Source: an uncultured Nocardioides sp. (GTDB lineage: Bacteria; Actinomycetota; Actinomycetes; Propionibacteriales; Nocardioidaceae). Taken from it: 64,000 bases of DNA. The stretch lies in NCBI RefSeq assembly GCF_947488515.1, contig NZ_CANKZF010000001.1:2108001-2172000 (forward strand), given 5' to 3'. The notes under the pieces are model-generated. The model made no database searches and was not told where the DNA came from. It was given only the letters and a program-made list of their open reading frames with translations. The translations under genes were made by a program, and so were the position numbers. Positions 7,666 to 16,036 of this stretch are shown here, piece by piece (the first letter of the stretch is position 1; every line of letters starts with the position of its first letter).

Positions 7666-8250
7666 CTACGCGAGCCAGGCGGGGGTCCAGTCCTCGGGCG
7701 GGTCCTCGCCGACACGCCCGTCGACGGCCTCGCGGAGCAGGTCTGCGTGGCCGGTGTGCCGGGCGTACTCCTCGAGCAGGTCGACGAGGAGCCTGCGCAG
7801 CCGCGGGTGGTTGCCGTTGCCGTCGTCGACGTGGGCCACCAGGTCGAGACCGCCCTCGACGAGCGCGTCGTCGATGCGCCGGGTGTTGCGGACGGCGGCC
7901 TCGTCGAAGACGGCGTACGTCTCGGCCGCCGTGAAGTGGTCGGCCTCGAACTCCCACTCGTCGGTGTCGTCGTGCCCGAGCGAGCGCCATGGCTCGACGA
8001 GCTCCTCACCCCGCAGCTTGGTGGTCAGGTAGTAGTCCTCGGCCAGCGCGAGGTGGCGCAGGAGGCCGCCGAGGGACAACGACGACGAGGGCAGTCGGTG
8101 CCGGAGGCCGGCGTCGTCGAGGCCGTCTGCCTTCCACCTCAGCGTCGCCCGCATCCGGCCGAGCGCACCGGTCAGGTGCTCGGCCTCGGTGCCGTCGATG
8201 GGCGGCTCCCACGGCGGCGGGACCCAGATCTCGTGGTCGGGAGTGCTCAT
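7666..8250 (-). CDS. DinB/DUF664 family protein
   Basis: A 194-residue four-helix protein of the DinB-like superfamily. The family signature is seen in LGGLLRHLALAEDYYL, where His is a metal ligand, and in EEYARHTGHADLLREAVDG near the end with two further His residues. Members are metal-binding enzymes, often mycothiol- or bacillithiol-dependent transferases, or proteins of unknown role. The ATG at 8250 lies 6 nt after a TAGCGT box and is probably leaderless. A second, distant member is at 14869-15465. Confidence 0.85.
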   Translation of the reverse strand: MSTPDHEIWVPPPWEPPIDGTEAEHLTGALGRMRATLRWKADGLDDAGLRHRLPSSSLSLGGLLRHLALAEDYYLTTKLRGEELVEPWRSLGHDDTDEWEFEADHFTAAETYAVFDEAAVRNTRRIDDALVEGGLDLVAHVDDGNGNHPRLRRLLVDLLEEYARHTGHADLLREAVDGRVGEDPPEDWTPAWLA

Positions 8251-8256
8251 GCCCCG

Positions 8257-8262
8257 ACGCTA
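8257..8262 (-). promoter_or_regulatory. -10 box of a leaderless promoter
   Basis: TAGCGT on the minus strand is 6 nt from the ATG at 8250. Confidence 0.55.
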
Positions 8263-8356
8263 GACCGGGTTCCGGACGATCCGTTGCCGCAAGCCGCGTC
8301 CTTGCCGGTGGCGACGGGTCTGGACACGGTCGGCACCGCGGGTGGAAGGTGACCGG

Positions 8357-9448
8357 ATGCGACGACTCGGAGTCCCTGCCCTGATCCCTGCCCTCCTCAC
8401 GATCCCCGCCCTGGCGCTCACCCTTCCCGCGAGCACGGCGGCCCAGCCGGAGGCCGCCGCCGGGCCGAACCCGTTCCGCGACGGCTGGGGCGAGACGGTC
8501 GTCGACGCCGACCAGAACTTCCGCGGCCTCGAGGCCGTGAGCATGCGCGAGGCCTGGGTCACCGGCGAGAGCCTCACCGACGACGGGCCGGCCCGCGTCT
8601 TCCGGACGACCGACCGGGGCAGGACCTGGACCGACGTCAGCCCCGACGGCACCGAGGGCCTGTCCTTCCGCGACGTCGAGGTGCACGGCTCGGTCGCGCA
8701 CGTGCTCGCGATCGGCCCGGGCGAGGCGTCGCGCATCTACCGCTCGACCGACGGCGGCGCCTCGTGGGACGAGTCGTTCCGCAACACCGACGAGAAGGCG
8801 TTCTACGACTGCATGGCGTTCTACGGCAAGGGCAGGCACGGCCTGGCGGTGAGCGACCCGGTCGACGGCAAATTGCGCATCCTCGCCACCGACGACCGTG
8901 GCCGCTCGTGGTCGGTGCTGCCCGACAAGGGCATGCCCCGCTCGAAGGACGAGTTCGGCTTCGCCGCCAGTGGCGACTGCCTCGTCACCTCCGGCCGGTC
9001 GGCGTTCCTGATCACCGGAGGCAAGAAGTCACGTGTCATGCGCTCCGACGACCGGGGTCGCACCTGGACGGCCGTCGCCTCGGGGATCCCGGCCGGTGAG
9101 GCCGCCGGTGGCTTCGCGGGCGCGTTCGCCTCGCCCCGCGTGGGCATCGCGGTCGGCGGCGACTTCGCGGAGGCCGACGACACCGAGGACACGACGGCCT
9201 GGACCCGCGACGGCCGGACCTGGACCACCGGCGGCGACCTCTCCCACGTCGGCGAGGACGTCGCCTTCCTGCGCGGCACGAGGTACGCCGTCGCGACCGG
9301 CGACTACGACGGGTCGATCGGGTCGAGCATCACCACCGACGGCGGGCGCACCTGGAAGCGGACGAGCAGGAAGGGCTACCACGCCATCGACTGCGTCGGC
9401 ACGAGCTGCTGGGCCGCCGGCAGCAAGGGACGGGTGGGCCACAACTGA
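8357..9448 (+). CDS. Secreted Ycf48/BNR-like beta-propeller protein
   Basis: A 363-residue exported protein with a clear signal peptide (Sec type, cut near AAQPEAA). The mature part holds repeated Asp-box motifs such as TTDRGRTWTDV, STDGGASWDE, TDDRGRSWSV, SDDRGRTWTA and TTDGGRTWKR, the S/T-x-D-x-G-x-x-W signature of sialidase-like and Ycf48-like propellers. No sialidase active-site residues are evident, so it is more likely a structural or binding protein than an enzyme. The ATG at 8357 is chosen since GGAAGG stands 7 nt ahead and a signal peptide starts there; an in-frame GTG at 8342 would add five residues. Confidence 0.85.
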   Translation: MRRLGVPALIPALLTIPALALTLPASTAAQPEAAAGPNPFRDGWGETVVDADQNFRGLEAVSMREAWVTGESLTDDGPARVFRTTDRGRTWTDVSPDGTEGLSFRDVEVHGSVAHVLAIGPGEASRIYRSTDGGASWDESFRNTDEKAFYDCMAFYGKGRHGLAVSDPVDGKLRILATDDRGRSWSVLPDKGMPRSKDEFGFAASGDCLVTSGRSAFLITGGKKSRVMRSDDRGRTWTAVASGIPAGEAAGGFAGAFASPRVGIAVGGDFAEADDTEDTTAWTRDGRTWTTGGDLSHVGEDVAFLRGTRYAVATGDYDGSIGSSITTDGGRTWKRTSRKGYHAIDCVGTSCWAAGSKGRVGHN

Positions 9449-9456
9449 CGTCTGGC

Positions 9457-9462
9457 TAGGCT
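9457..9462 (+). promoter_or_regulatory. -10 box of a leaderless promoter
   Basis: TAGGCT 6 nt before the GTG at 9469. Confidence 0.55.
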
Positions 9463-9468
9463 CGTGGG

Positions 9469-9783
9469 GTGCCTGACCTGACGCGCGTCCCGACCGCTCC
9501 CCTGCTCGCCGCCGGCCTCGTCGGCGGCTTCGCAGCCGCCCAGCAGACCGGCGTACGTCCCCTCGGCGGTGCCGCGATGCTCGGCGCCAACGTGGTCGCG
9601 GCCCGGCAGTGGTACGCCGTCGGCGGGGCACCGCTCGTCGCCGGGCTGAGCGCCGCCTACTGGACCGCGATGGGTGTCTCGCACCCGCTGGCGAAGAAGG
9701 TCGGCACCTGGCCGTCGGTGCTCGGCGTCACCGCGGTGGCGTCGGGTGCCGCCTGGCTGCTGGCGGACCGCCGCTCCCGCTGA
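9469..9783 (+). CDS. Small membrane protein of unknown function
   Basis: A 104-residue hydrophobic protein with Ala- and Gly-rich segments that give two or three membrane helices (LLAAGLVGGFAAAQQ, PLVAGLSAAYWTAMGVS, VLGVTAVASGAAWLLA). No known family recognised. The GTG start is favoured by a TAGGCT box 6 nt upstream. It lies 20 bp after the propeller gene but seems to have its own promoter. Confidence 0.6.
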   Translation: MPDLTRVPTAPLLAAGLVGGFAAAQQTGVRPLGGAAMLGANVVAARQWYAVGGAPLVAGLSAAYWTAMGVSHPLAKKVGTWPSVLGVTAVASGAAWLLADRRSR

Positions 9784-9804
9784 CGCCCACTCCGCTCGCC
9801 GCGG

Positions 9805-10041
9805 TCAGTCCTCGGGCAGGGCGGCGAAGTCGGACTGCATCTGGCGGTACCACCCGAGTGACTTCTTCGGGTGGCGCCAGCGACCCTTCATCTCCTTGCG
9901 GGCCGGCAGGTGGGCGGCGTCGCCGTCCTTCTCGGCCTGCTTGAGGTGCTGGTCCTGCGCGTTGATGACGTCGTCGTGGGTCTCGCCGCGGTGGGCGAGG
10001 TCGCACGGCCCGCCCAGCTGGCGGCAGGTCATGGTCTTCAT
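9805..10041 (-). CDS. DUF1059 family protein
   Basis: A 78-residue protein. The N-terminal part (TMTCRQLGGPCDLAHRGETHDDV) has the conserved C-x-x-L-G-x-x-C-x-x-x-x-x-G/A-x-T DUF1059 pattern, a small Cys-containing fold of unknown role. The C-terminal part is charged and includes RWRHPKKSLGWY. The start ATG at 10041 has AAGGAG upstream. It is convergent with the small membrane protein gene ending at 9783. Confidence 0.85.
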   Translation of the reverse strand: MKTMTCRQLGGPCDLAHRGETHDDVINAQDQHLKQAEKDGDAAHLPARKEMKGRWRHPKKSLGWYRQMQSDFAALPED

Positions 10042-10130
10042 CTCGGGATCTCCTTGTCGTGAGTGTCGTGGCGTTGCACCCAGTCGACGACCGGGGTGCC
10101 GCTGATGTGACTCCGCTGTGCCTCAGGCAG

Positions 10131-10268
10131 GTGGTGGCGGCAGGTTGCAGCTGTGGGCCCCACGAACATGCGATGTGCCGCCACCACAGGGCGGTTCCTG
10201 CGAGCGGCTCGACATGGTGGCGGCAGATCGCATCCGCGGAGGCTCGATCCGCGTCATGTGCCGCCACC
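10131..10268. repeat. Four-copy REP-like repeat cluster (GTGGCGGCA and its complement)
   Basis: Two inverted pairs lie in a row in the 249-bp gap between a sigma factor gene and the DUF1059 gene. Pair one is GTGGTGGCGGCA at 10131-10142 with TGCCGCCACCAC at 10176-10187, a perfect 12-bp inverted repeat. Pair two is GGTGGCGGCA at 10216-10225 with TGCCGCCACC at 10259-10268, a perfect 10-bp pair. The two inverted arms are preceded by similar bases (gatg and catg). The layout resembles BIME/REP elements, which would be mobile repeats or mRNA 3'-end structures. Nothing else is seen in this gap. Confidence 0.7.
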
Positions 10269-10290
10269 CCGGCCGCGCAGGCGGCCGGAG

Positions 10291-11160
10291 CTACCGGACA
10301 TCGGGTCCCTCGCGACGCACGACCTGCTCCAGCACGGCCGGCTCGGCACGGAAGGTGATCGCGCGGACCTGGCCGTCGGCGACCTCGAAGTCGAAGACGA
10401 CCGCCGCGGCGCCGCGGTGGAACCACGCGGACGCCGGTCGGTCGCCGACGAAGACAGCCATCGCGGCCTGGGCGCTGCCGTTGAAGAAGGTGGCGACCTC
10501 GTCGCGACCCTCGATGGAGGAGGGCGTGCCGGCCAGGACCGCGGCCTCGTCGGCGCCGACCACCGCATCGGGCGCGAGCAGCTGGAGCAGCCGCTCGAAG
10601 TCGCCGCCGCGGGCGGCGGCCATGAACGCGTCGACGACCTCCCAGTCGGCCAGCGCGTCCTCGGGTGCGGGTTGCGCGACCTTGGCCCGGGCCCGCGACG
10701 CGAGCTTGCGGGCCGCGACCGGAGAGGTGTCGAGGACCGCGCCGATGGTCGCGAAGTCGAAGCCGAAGCTGTCGTGCAGGACGAAGGCCACCCGCTCGCG
10801 CGGCGACAACCGGTCGATGACCGCCTGGAGCGCGATGCCGACCGTGTCGGCCAGCGCGACGTCGTCCGCGGGGTCGGTCACCGGCTCGGACCACGGATCC
10901 TGCGCCGCGTCCTCGAGGTGCGGGTCCTCCGCCGGCACGGGCGTGCGGGACCGCAGCCGGTCGAGGCAGAGCCGGGTGGTGACGGTGGTCAGCCACGCGG
11001 GGAGGTTGTCGATGTCGGTGCCGTCGCGGGTCACCGCGCGGTCCAGGCGCAGCCAGGCCTGCTGCACCACGTCCTCCGCCTCGGCGTGGTCGCCCAGCAC
11101 GCGGGTCGCGATGCCGAGCAGCCGGGGCCGCTCGGCCTCGAAGCTCTCCGTCCGGTCCAT
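10291..11160 (-). CDS. ECF sigma factor with C-terminal SnoaL-like domain (ECF41/SigJ type)
   Basis: A 289-residue sigma factor. Region 2 (residues about 8-75) has LLGIATRVLGDHAEAEDVVQQAWLRL and LPAWLTTVTTRLCLDRLRS. Region 4 (about 110-165) has LSPRERVAFVLHDSFGFDFATIGAVL, the DNA-reading helix pair. The last 110 residues form a SnoaL-like (NTF2) domain, which in ECF41-type sigma factors takes the place of a separate anti-sigma factor. No anti-sigma gene lies next to it. Start ATG 11160 with AAGGTGG upstream. The stop is followed by the REP-like cluster. Confidence 0.88.
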   Translation of the reverse strand: MDRTESFEAERPRLLGIATRVLGDHAEAEDVVQQAWLRLDRAVTRDGTDIDNLPAWLTTVTTRLCLDRLRSRTPVPAEDPHLEDAAQDPWSEPVTDPADDVALADTVGIALQAVIDRLSPRERVAFVLHDSFGFDFATIGAVLDTSPVAARKLASRARAKVAQPAPEDALADWEVVDAFMAAARGGDFERLLQLLAPDAVVGADEAAVLAGTPSSIEGRDEVATFFNGSAQAAMAVFVGDRPASAWFHRGAAAVVFDFEVADGQVRAITFRAEPAVLEQVVRREGPDVR

Positions 11161-11278
11161 GGGTCCACCTTTCCGCGTGCGCGTCGTCTCGACCAGTCGA
11201 CGTCCCGCGGACCGCAGACGTGACCGGACGTGGCCAGACATGACCGGGTGTTTCCGACCGTGCCGCAGACTGGTCGGC

Positions 11279-12400
11279 ATGCCCGCCCTCCGGCCCCGAG
11301 CCGCCGGCCCTGTCGCGACCGTCGCCGCCGTCCTGGTGCTGCTCGCCGGGTGCACGAGCGGGGCGGACGAGCCCGGCTCCGCCGACCCGCAGGACACCCC
11401 GAGCGCCAACCCGACCAGCGAGCCCACCAGCGCGCCGACCGAGGAGCCCACGGACGAGCCCACGGAGCAGCCGACCGAGCAACCGTCCGAGCAACCCGAG
11501 CCGGCCCACCCGATCTCGATGGCCGCGCTCGCCCGGGCCGACCTGACCGGCGGTGACCTGCGGCTCGGGGCGGTGCGCGAGCGGACCCCCGCCTACACGT
11601 CGTACGACGTCACCTTCTCGTCCACCACGATGGGCCGAGGCACCGAGCCGCTGCGGATCAGCGGCGTGCTCAACGTACCGACCGGGCGCGGTCCCTTCCC
11701 CGCGGTCGTGCTGGCGCACGGCTACATCGACCCGGCCTACTACGTCCGCGGCCAGGGGATGACGCGCGAGCGCGGGTTCCTCGCCCAGCGCGGCTACGTC
11801 GCGCTCCACGTCGACTACCGCAACCACGCCGAGTCGACCGACGACCCGCGCGTCGAGCAGGCGGTCCGGCTCGGCTACGCCGCCGACGCGGTCGCCGCGC
11901 TCCACGCGCTCCGGACCTCCGACGACGTGCGGGTCGACCCCGACCGGATCGCGCTGTTCGGCCGCTCGATGGGCGGCGGCGTGATGATGAAGGCGCTCGC
12001 CGCCGAGCCCGGCCTCTTCGCCGCGGGCGTGGGATGGGCCTCCGTCTCGAGCCTCGAGGCGGAGAACTTCGCCCAGTTCCAGCGGCCCGACGCGCCCCTC
12101 GCCGACCTGAAGGCCGAGTTCCGGGGACGCCACGGGCTCCCCGCCGAGGACCCCGAGTTCTGGCGGGGCGTCTCCCCGCGCCCGCTCTTCGGCGAGATCA
12201 CGGAGCCGGTGCTCCTGGTGCACGGCCGGGTCGACGACACGTGCCCGCCCCCGTGGGCCCGCGCCACCCAGCGCGCCATGACGAAGGCCGGTGTCGACGC
12301 CACCCTCGAGTGGTACGACGACGGGCACGCGTTCGGGCCGGCCTTCATCGCGGCGATGGACCGGACCGTCCGCTTCCTCGACGCCCGGATGCCCGCCTGA
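11279..12400 (+). CDS. Lipid-anchored alpha/beta hydrolase (prolyl-oligopeptidase-like)
   Basis: A 373-residue lipoprotein: signal peptide ending in LLAGC (lipobox), then a 45-residue linker of EPT/PTE repeats that resembles a wall-spanning spacer, then a hydrolase domain from about residue 75. Catalytic features are the nucleophile elbow GRSMGG (Ser), VDDT (Asp) and DDGHAF (His), with an HGY oxyanion motif early in the domain. The likely activity is an esterase or peptidase acting outside the cell; the substrate is unknown. Start ATG 11279. It is divergent from the sigma factor gene, 118 bp away. Confidence 0.85.
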   Translation: MPALRPRAAGPVATVAAVLVLLAGCTSGADEPGSADPQDTPSANPTSEPTSAPTEEPTDEPTEQPTEQPSEQPEPAHPISMAALARADLTGGDLRLGAVRERTPAYTSYDVTFSSTTMGRGTEPLRISGVLNVPTGRGPFPAVVLAHGYIDPAYYVRGQGMTRERGFLAQRGYVALHVDYRNHAESTDDPRVEQAVRLGYAADAVAALHALRTSDDVRVDPDRIALFGRSMGGGVMMKALAAEPGLFAAGVGWASVSSLEAENFAQFQRPDAPLADLKAEFRGRHGLPAEDPEFWRGVSPRPLFGEITEPVLLVHGRVDDTCPPPWARATQRAMTKAGVDATLEWYDDGHAFGPAFIAAMDRTVRFLDARMPA

Positions 12401-12416
12401 GCCACCCGCCCGCGGG

Positions 12417-13835
12417 TCAGTCGGTGGCCGCACCCTCGAGCCGCTGCGGCGGCGCATCGGCGTAGGCAGCCGAGAGCCGACGGTAGGGAGCGGACGTCAG
12501 CGCGATGAGCACCGTGACGAACATGATCGCGCCGGCGATCATGAAGACCAGCGCGATGCCCCGGGCGTCGCCGTCGCCGAGCAGCCAGCGCCACGAGTCG
12601 CTGCCCTCCTCGGACTCCATGTAGGGGATCAGCGCGAACTCCGCGATCGGGCCGATCAGGAACGCGGAGATCGGGCTGGCGGCCAGCTCGACGCTCTGGG
12701 CGAAGCCGAACACCCGGCCCTGGGTGCGGAACGGGACGACCCGCTGCATGATCGTCTGCTCGGCCGCCTCGGCGGCCGGGATCACGGCCATGAAGAGGAA
12801 GATGCCGAGGACGTAGAGCCAGGCCCACTCACGGACGGTGAAGGTCATCCCGAGCAGGGCGATGGCGAGGTTGACGAGCAGGAGGGTGCGGACAGGGTTG
12901 GCACCGAGGCCGAACCTGGCCACGAGCCCGCCGCCGACGACGAACCCCAGCCCCGTGACGCCGAGGACGATGCCCCACGCCTCGACGCTGAAGAGCTCCA
13001 GGCCGTAGGGGTCCATCAGCGCGATGTAGACACCGGAGACCAGGTTGTTGAACGTCGTGAAGAGGATCAGCGCGACCAGCCCCGGGACGGCGGTGATCGC
13101 GGAGATCGCCCCGCGGAAGTCGAAGCGCGGCCCGCCCTCCTCCGGCTCCGGGTCGACCTCGGGCACGGTGATGGGCAGCAGGTGCACCAGCGCGACGCCG
13201 GTCAGCGCGACCGCGATCGCGAGGGTCCACCCCATGCCGAGCAGCCCGACGCTCAGACCGCTGAAGACGCTGGTGATCATGAACGAGATGCCCTGGACGG
13301 TGCCCACCAGGCCGTTGGCCTTGTCGCGGCCGTCGTCGGGGACGAGCAGGGTCACGGTGGTGGAGAGCGCGATGTTGCGCAGGCTCTCGACGACGCCGCC
13401 GACCAGGATCACGCCGGTGAACAGCCAGAACCACGTGCTGCCCCAGTCGGCCAGCCGTTCCTCGCCGAGCAGCAGCCAGAGGCCGGCCGAGGCGGCGTAG
13501 GCGACGAGCGTGACGGTCGACGAGATGACCATCACCTGCTTCTTGCGGTGGCGGTCGACGAGCGTGCCGAAGAACGTCCCGAACACCGCCGTGAAGAGCA
13601 TGTAGCCGCCGCCGATGATCGCGGTGGCCATCACCGAGCGCGTCTCGAGGTAGGCCCAGAACGTGAGGGCGAACCACAGGTAGCTCGCGGTCACGTTGGC
13701 GACGAGCGTGTTGCCGAGGACCTGCCGGAAGGTGCGCACGGTCTCCGGGCCGCGGGTCACACCCGGCGGGAGGTGGGCCTCGACCTGCGGTGCGGCCGGG
13801 TCGGCCGGGACCGGGTCGAGCTCGTCCTTGGGCAC
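12417..13835 (-). CDS. MFS transporter (DHA3-type efflux pump)
   Basis: A 472-residue membrane protein with twelve predicted segments. The motif DRHRKKQVMVISS between segments 2 and 3 is the MFS motif A. The closest named groups are macrolide or enterobactin exporters of the DHA3 class, but the substrate cannot be told. The start GTG at 13835 is 6 nt after a TAGGGT box and so probably leaderless. The gene is convergent with the hydrolase, 16 bp apart. Confidence 0.88.
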   Translation of the reverse strand: MPKDELDPVPADPAAPQVEAHLPPGVTRGPETVRTFRQVLGNTLVANVTASYLWFALTFWAYLETRSVMATAIIGGGYMLFTAVFGTFFGTLVDRHRKKQVMVISSTVTLVAYAASAGLWLLLGEERLADWGSTWFWLFTGVILVGGVVESLRNIALSTTVTLLVPDDGRDKANGLVGTVQGISFMITSVFSGLSVGLLGMGWTLAIAVALTGVALVHLLPITVPEVDPEPEEGGPRFDFRGAISAITAVPGLVALILFTTFNNLVSGVYIALMDPYGLELFSVEAWGIVLGVTGLGFVVGGGLVARFGLGANPVRTLLLVNLAIALLGMTFTVREWAWLYVLGIFLFMAVIPAAEAAEQTIMQRVVPFRTQGRVFGFAQSVELAASPISAFLIGPIAEFALIPYMESEEGSDSWRWLLGDGDARGIALVFMIAGAIMFVTVLIALTSAPYRRLSAAYADAPPQRLEGAATD

Positions 13836-13841
13836 CCGACG

Positions 13842-13847
13842 ACCCTA
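13842..13847 (-). promoter_or_regulatory. -10 box of a leaderless promoter
   Basis: TAGGGT on the minus strand, 6 nt before GTG 13835. Confidence 0.55.
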
Positions 13848-13876
13848 GGCGCAGCCACCGACAGTCCGCCTCCGAC

Positions 13877-14818
13877 TTAGGGAGCCGTCGGGGTCCAGCC
13901 CTCCCACATCGCCGCGATGTGTCGCGCGTCGGTGCCGCAGCACCCGCCGACGATGCGGACGGCCGGGAGCACGTCGACCAGCCCGCGGGTGGTGGCCGCG
14001 AGGTCCGGGAGGTCGCCCTCGTCGAGCTCCTCGGCCTCGTCGAGCTCGGCGTGGCTGAGCCGCGAGGAGTTCACCCGGAGGCCGGCGATCCGGCCCGTCC
14101 ACGCGGCGTCGGCGTCGAGGCCCGGGCGGACGTGGTCGGGGTGGGCGCAGTTGACGAGCAGGTGGGCCGCACCGGCGTCGGTCGCGGCGTCGAGCTGCTC
14201 CACGGCGGTCCCGAGGTCGGTGCCGTCCGGCAGCCTGCCGTCGGTCTCGACGGTGAAGGAGACCGCCACCGGCAGGCCGACGTCGGCGGCGGCGCGCACG
14301 ATCCCGGTCGCCTCGGCGACGGTGGTCAGGGTGTACGCCGTCGCGAGGTCCGCCCCCGCGTCCTGGAACGCGGCGAGCTGCGCGCGGTGGTAGTCGGCGT
14401 AGCGGTCGGCGCCGAGGTCACCGGCCAGGTAGCCGTCGCCGCGCGGCCCCACTGCCCCGACGACGAGCACGTCGTCGACCTCCCCTGACACCTCCTCCGC
14501 GAGCGCGCGCAGGTGCTCGACGGCGTCCCGGTTGACGCGGGCGAGCGCCTCGGCGTCGTAGCCGAGGCGGGCGCCCCAGTCGCCGTTGGCCCGCCAGGTC
14601 GGCGTCTCGAGGAGCAGGCCGGCCGCGGCGCGGGCTGCCACGACGGCGTACGCGCGGTAGTAGGCCGCCAGCACCTCCCGGCCGGCCGGGTCGTCGAGGA
14701 GCGGGAAGGACGCGAAGTCCGGGAGGTCGAGCCCGCGGTGGAAGATCAGGTCGGTCTCGAGCCCTCCGTCGGTGACCCACCCGTGGGCCGTCTCCGGCAG
14801 CTGCCATGTCGTCGTCAT
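13877..14818 (-). CDS. mmuM: Homocysteine S-methyltransferase family protein
   Basis: A 313-residue soluble enzyme of the homocysteine/S-methylmethionine methyltransferase family, predicted to move a methyl group to homocysteine to give methionine. It begins with DGGLETDLIFHRG, the typical N-terminal Gly-Gly-x-Thr/Glu motif. The zinc-binding Cys residues are in LVNCAHPDHV and in IVGGCCGTDARHI near the end, both intact. The start ATG at 14818 has GGGAGG upstream. The gene symbol is by family likeness; methyl donor specificity is not certain. Confidence 0.85.
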   Translation of the reverse strand: MTTTWQLPETAHGWVTDGGLETDLIFHRGLDLPDFASFPLLDDPAGREVLAAYYRAYAVVAARAAAGLLLETPTWRANGDWGARLGYDAEALARVNRDAVEHLRALAEEVSGEVDDVLVVGAVGPRGDGYLAGDLGADRYADYHRAQLAAFQDAGADLATAYTLTTVAEATGIVRAAADVGLPVAVSFTVETDGRLPDGTDLGTAVEQLDAATDAGAAHLLVNCAHPDHVRPGLDADAAWTGRIAGLRVNSSRLSHAELDEAEELDEGDLPDLAATTRGLVDVLPAVRIVGGCCGTDARHIAAMWEGWTPTAP

Positions 14819-14868
14819 GCGTGCCTCCCGAACGTGTCGGACCAGATGATCCGGTATAGCAGGGCTCG

Positions 14869-15465
14869 TCAGGCCGGGAACTCCTCGGCGACGCTCCTCA
14901 GCCGGGTGACGTACGCCGGCCAGTCGACCTCGGGCATGTTGGTGACGTCCACCATGAGCCCGGCAGCCCCGTCGATGTCCTCCCGCAGGATGTCGGCGTG
15001 GCCGGCGTGCCGGGTGAGGTCGGCGAGGACGTGGACGAGCACCCGGTGGAGCGTGACGTCGCGGTGCGCGGCCGACCACCACGGGACCGCCCCGGCAGCA
15101 TCGAGCGGGAGCTCGGCCACCGTCGCGTCGCTGAAGGCCCACACGGACCGGTAGAAGTCGACGACCTCCGCGGCCGGGACCGACGCGGGCACCCACCAGT
15201 CGGCCTGCGGGTCGGCGTCGTAGTCCGGGTCCGACACGACGAGCGGGTGGTCGGGGTCGGGCCACACGCGCCCGAACGTGGGTCCGAAGTAGCCGATCTC
15301 CACGTTGGCGACGTGCCGGACGATGCCGAGCAGGTTGGTGCCGGTGGGCGTGCGCGGGAGCCGCAGGTCGCGCTCACCGAGCCCCTCGAGCTTCCAGAGC
15401 AGGGCGTCGCGCGCCTCCTGGAGGTAGCGGAGGAGGGCTGCCTTGGGATCACGGAGATCGCTCAT
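14869..15465 (-). CDS. DinB/DUF664 family protein
   Basis: A 198-residue DinB-like protein. LGIVRHVANVEIGYFGPTFG carries the first metal His, WWSAAHRDVTLHRVLVHVLADLTRHAGHADILREDIDG the others; this last block is typical of the DUF664 group. The start ATG at 15465 is taken; an ATG further upstream would add four residues. It is divergent from the MOSC gene, with a perfect 24-bp palindrome between them. Confidence 0.85.
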   Translation of the reverse strand: MSDLRDPKAALLRYLQEARDALLWKLEGLGERDLRLPRTPTGTNLLGIVRHVANVEIGYFGPTFGRVWPDPDHPLVVSDPDYDADPQADWWVPASVPAAEVVDFYRSVWAFSDATVAELPLDAAGAVPWWSAAHRDVTLHRVLVHVLADLTRHAGHADILREDIDGAAGLMVDVTNMPEVDWPAYVTRLRSVAEEFPA

Positions 15466-15496
15466 GCAACCGATCATGCCGCTCTCTCCGCCCCGG

Positions 15497-15520
15497 AAGT
15501 CACCGGATATCCGGTGACTT
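15497..15520. repeat. Perfect 24-bp palindrome between divergent genes
   Basis: AAGTCACCGGAT (15497-15508) is followed with no gap by its exact reverse complement. It lies 32 bp before the DinB start and 67 bp before the MOSC start, the place expected for an operator of a dimeric regulator such as a TetR or MarR protein. No regulator gene lies beside it. Confidence 0.7.
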
Positions 15521-15540
15521 TCCCACTTCGTCACCCAGAT

Positions 15541-15573
15541 CTCGGGTGCCAAGCAGGAAACTCGGGTGCGAAG
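15541..15573 (+). repeat. Two 13-bp direct repeats at 20-bp spacing
   Basis: CTCGGGTGCCAAG (15541-15553) and CTCGGGTGCGAAG (15561-15573) differ by one base and sit exactly two helix turns apart, with the second touching the TACGGT box at 15574. This is the geometry of tandem activator or repressor sites at a promoter. Confidence 0.6.
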
Positions 15574-15579
15574 TACGGT
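15574..15579 (+). promoter_or_regulatory. -10 box of a leaderless promoter
   Basis: TACGGT stands 7 nt before the GTG at 15587 and directly after the second direct repeat. Confidence 0.5.
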
Positions 15580-15586
15580 CGCACCC

Positions 15587-16036
15587 GTGATCTCGCGCGT
15601 GCACGCCCTCCACATCGCCCCCGGGCGCAAGATCCCCACGAAGTCGGTGGGCTCCGTCGAGGCCGAGGCGGGCGTCGGACTGGTCGGCGACCGCTACCAC
15701 GGCGCGAAGCACCGCCACGTGACCGTGCAGGCGCTCGACGACCTGCAGGCGGCGGCCGAGGTGCTGGGCCGGCCGGTCGACCCGGGCCTCACCCGCCGCA
15801 ACATCACGCTGACGACCGGTCCGATCCCGACGCGGCCGGGCGAGCGGATGCGGATCGCGGACGTCGAGCTCGAGGTGGTGCGCATCGCCGCACCGTGCCG
15901 GCTTCTCGACGACTGGCTCGGCCCCGGTGCCATGCAGGCGCTGCGCTCCCCGCGGGGTGGCACGGTCTTCCGGCTTCTGGGATCGGGCACGATCCGCGTC
16001 GGCGACGAGGCGGTGGCGGGCCCCGCCGCGGGCTAG
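15587..16036 (+). CDS. MOSC domain protein
   Basis: A 149-residue protein covering a single MOSC (molybdenum cofactor sulfurase C-terminal) domain, with GLVGDRYHGAKHRHVT near the start, GLTRRNITL in the centre and IAAPCRLLDDWL holding the conserved Cys. MOSC proteins bind sulfur for cofactor transfer or detoxify N-hydroxylated bases; this one is of the stand-alone YiiM-like type. Start GTG 15587 is chosen by the TACGGT box; an in-frame GTG at 15566 would lie inside the direct repeat. Its stop overlaps the stop of the convergent VOC gene by three bases. Confidence 0.85.
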   Translation: MISRVHALHIAPGRKIPTKSVGSVEAEAGVGLVGDRYHGAKHRHVTVQALDDLQAAAEVLGRPVDPGLTRRNITLTTGPIPTRPGERMRIADVELEVVRIAAPCRLLDDWLGPGAMQALRSPRGGTVFRLLGSGTIRVGDEAVAGPAAG

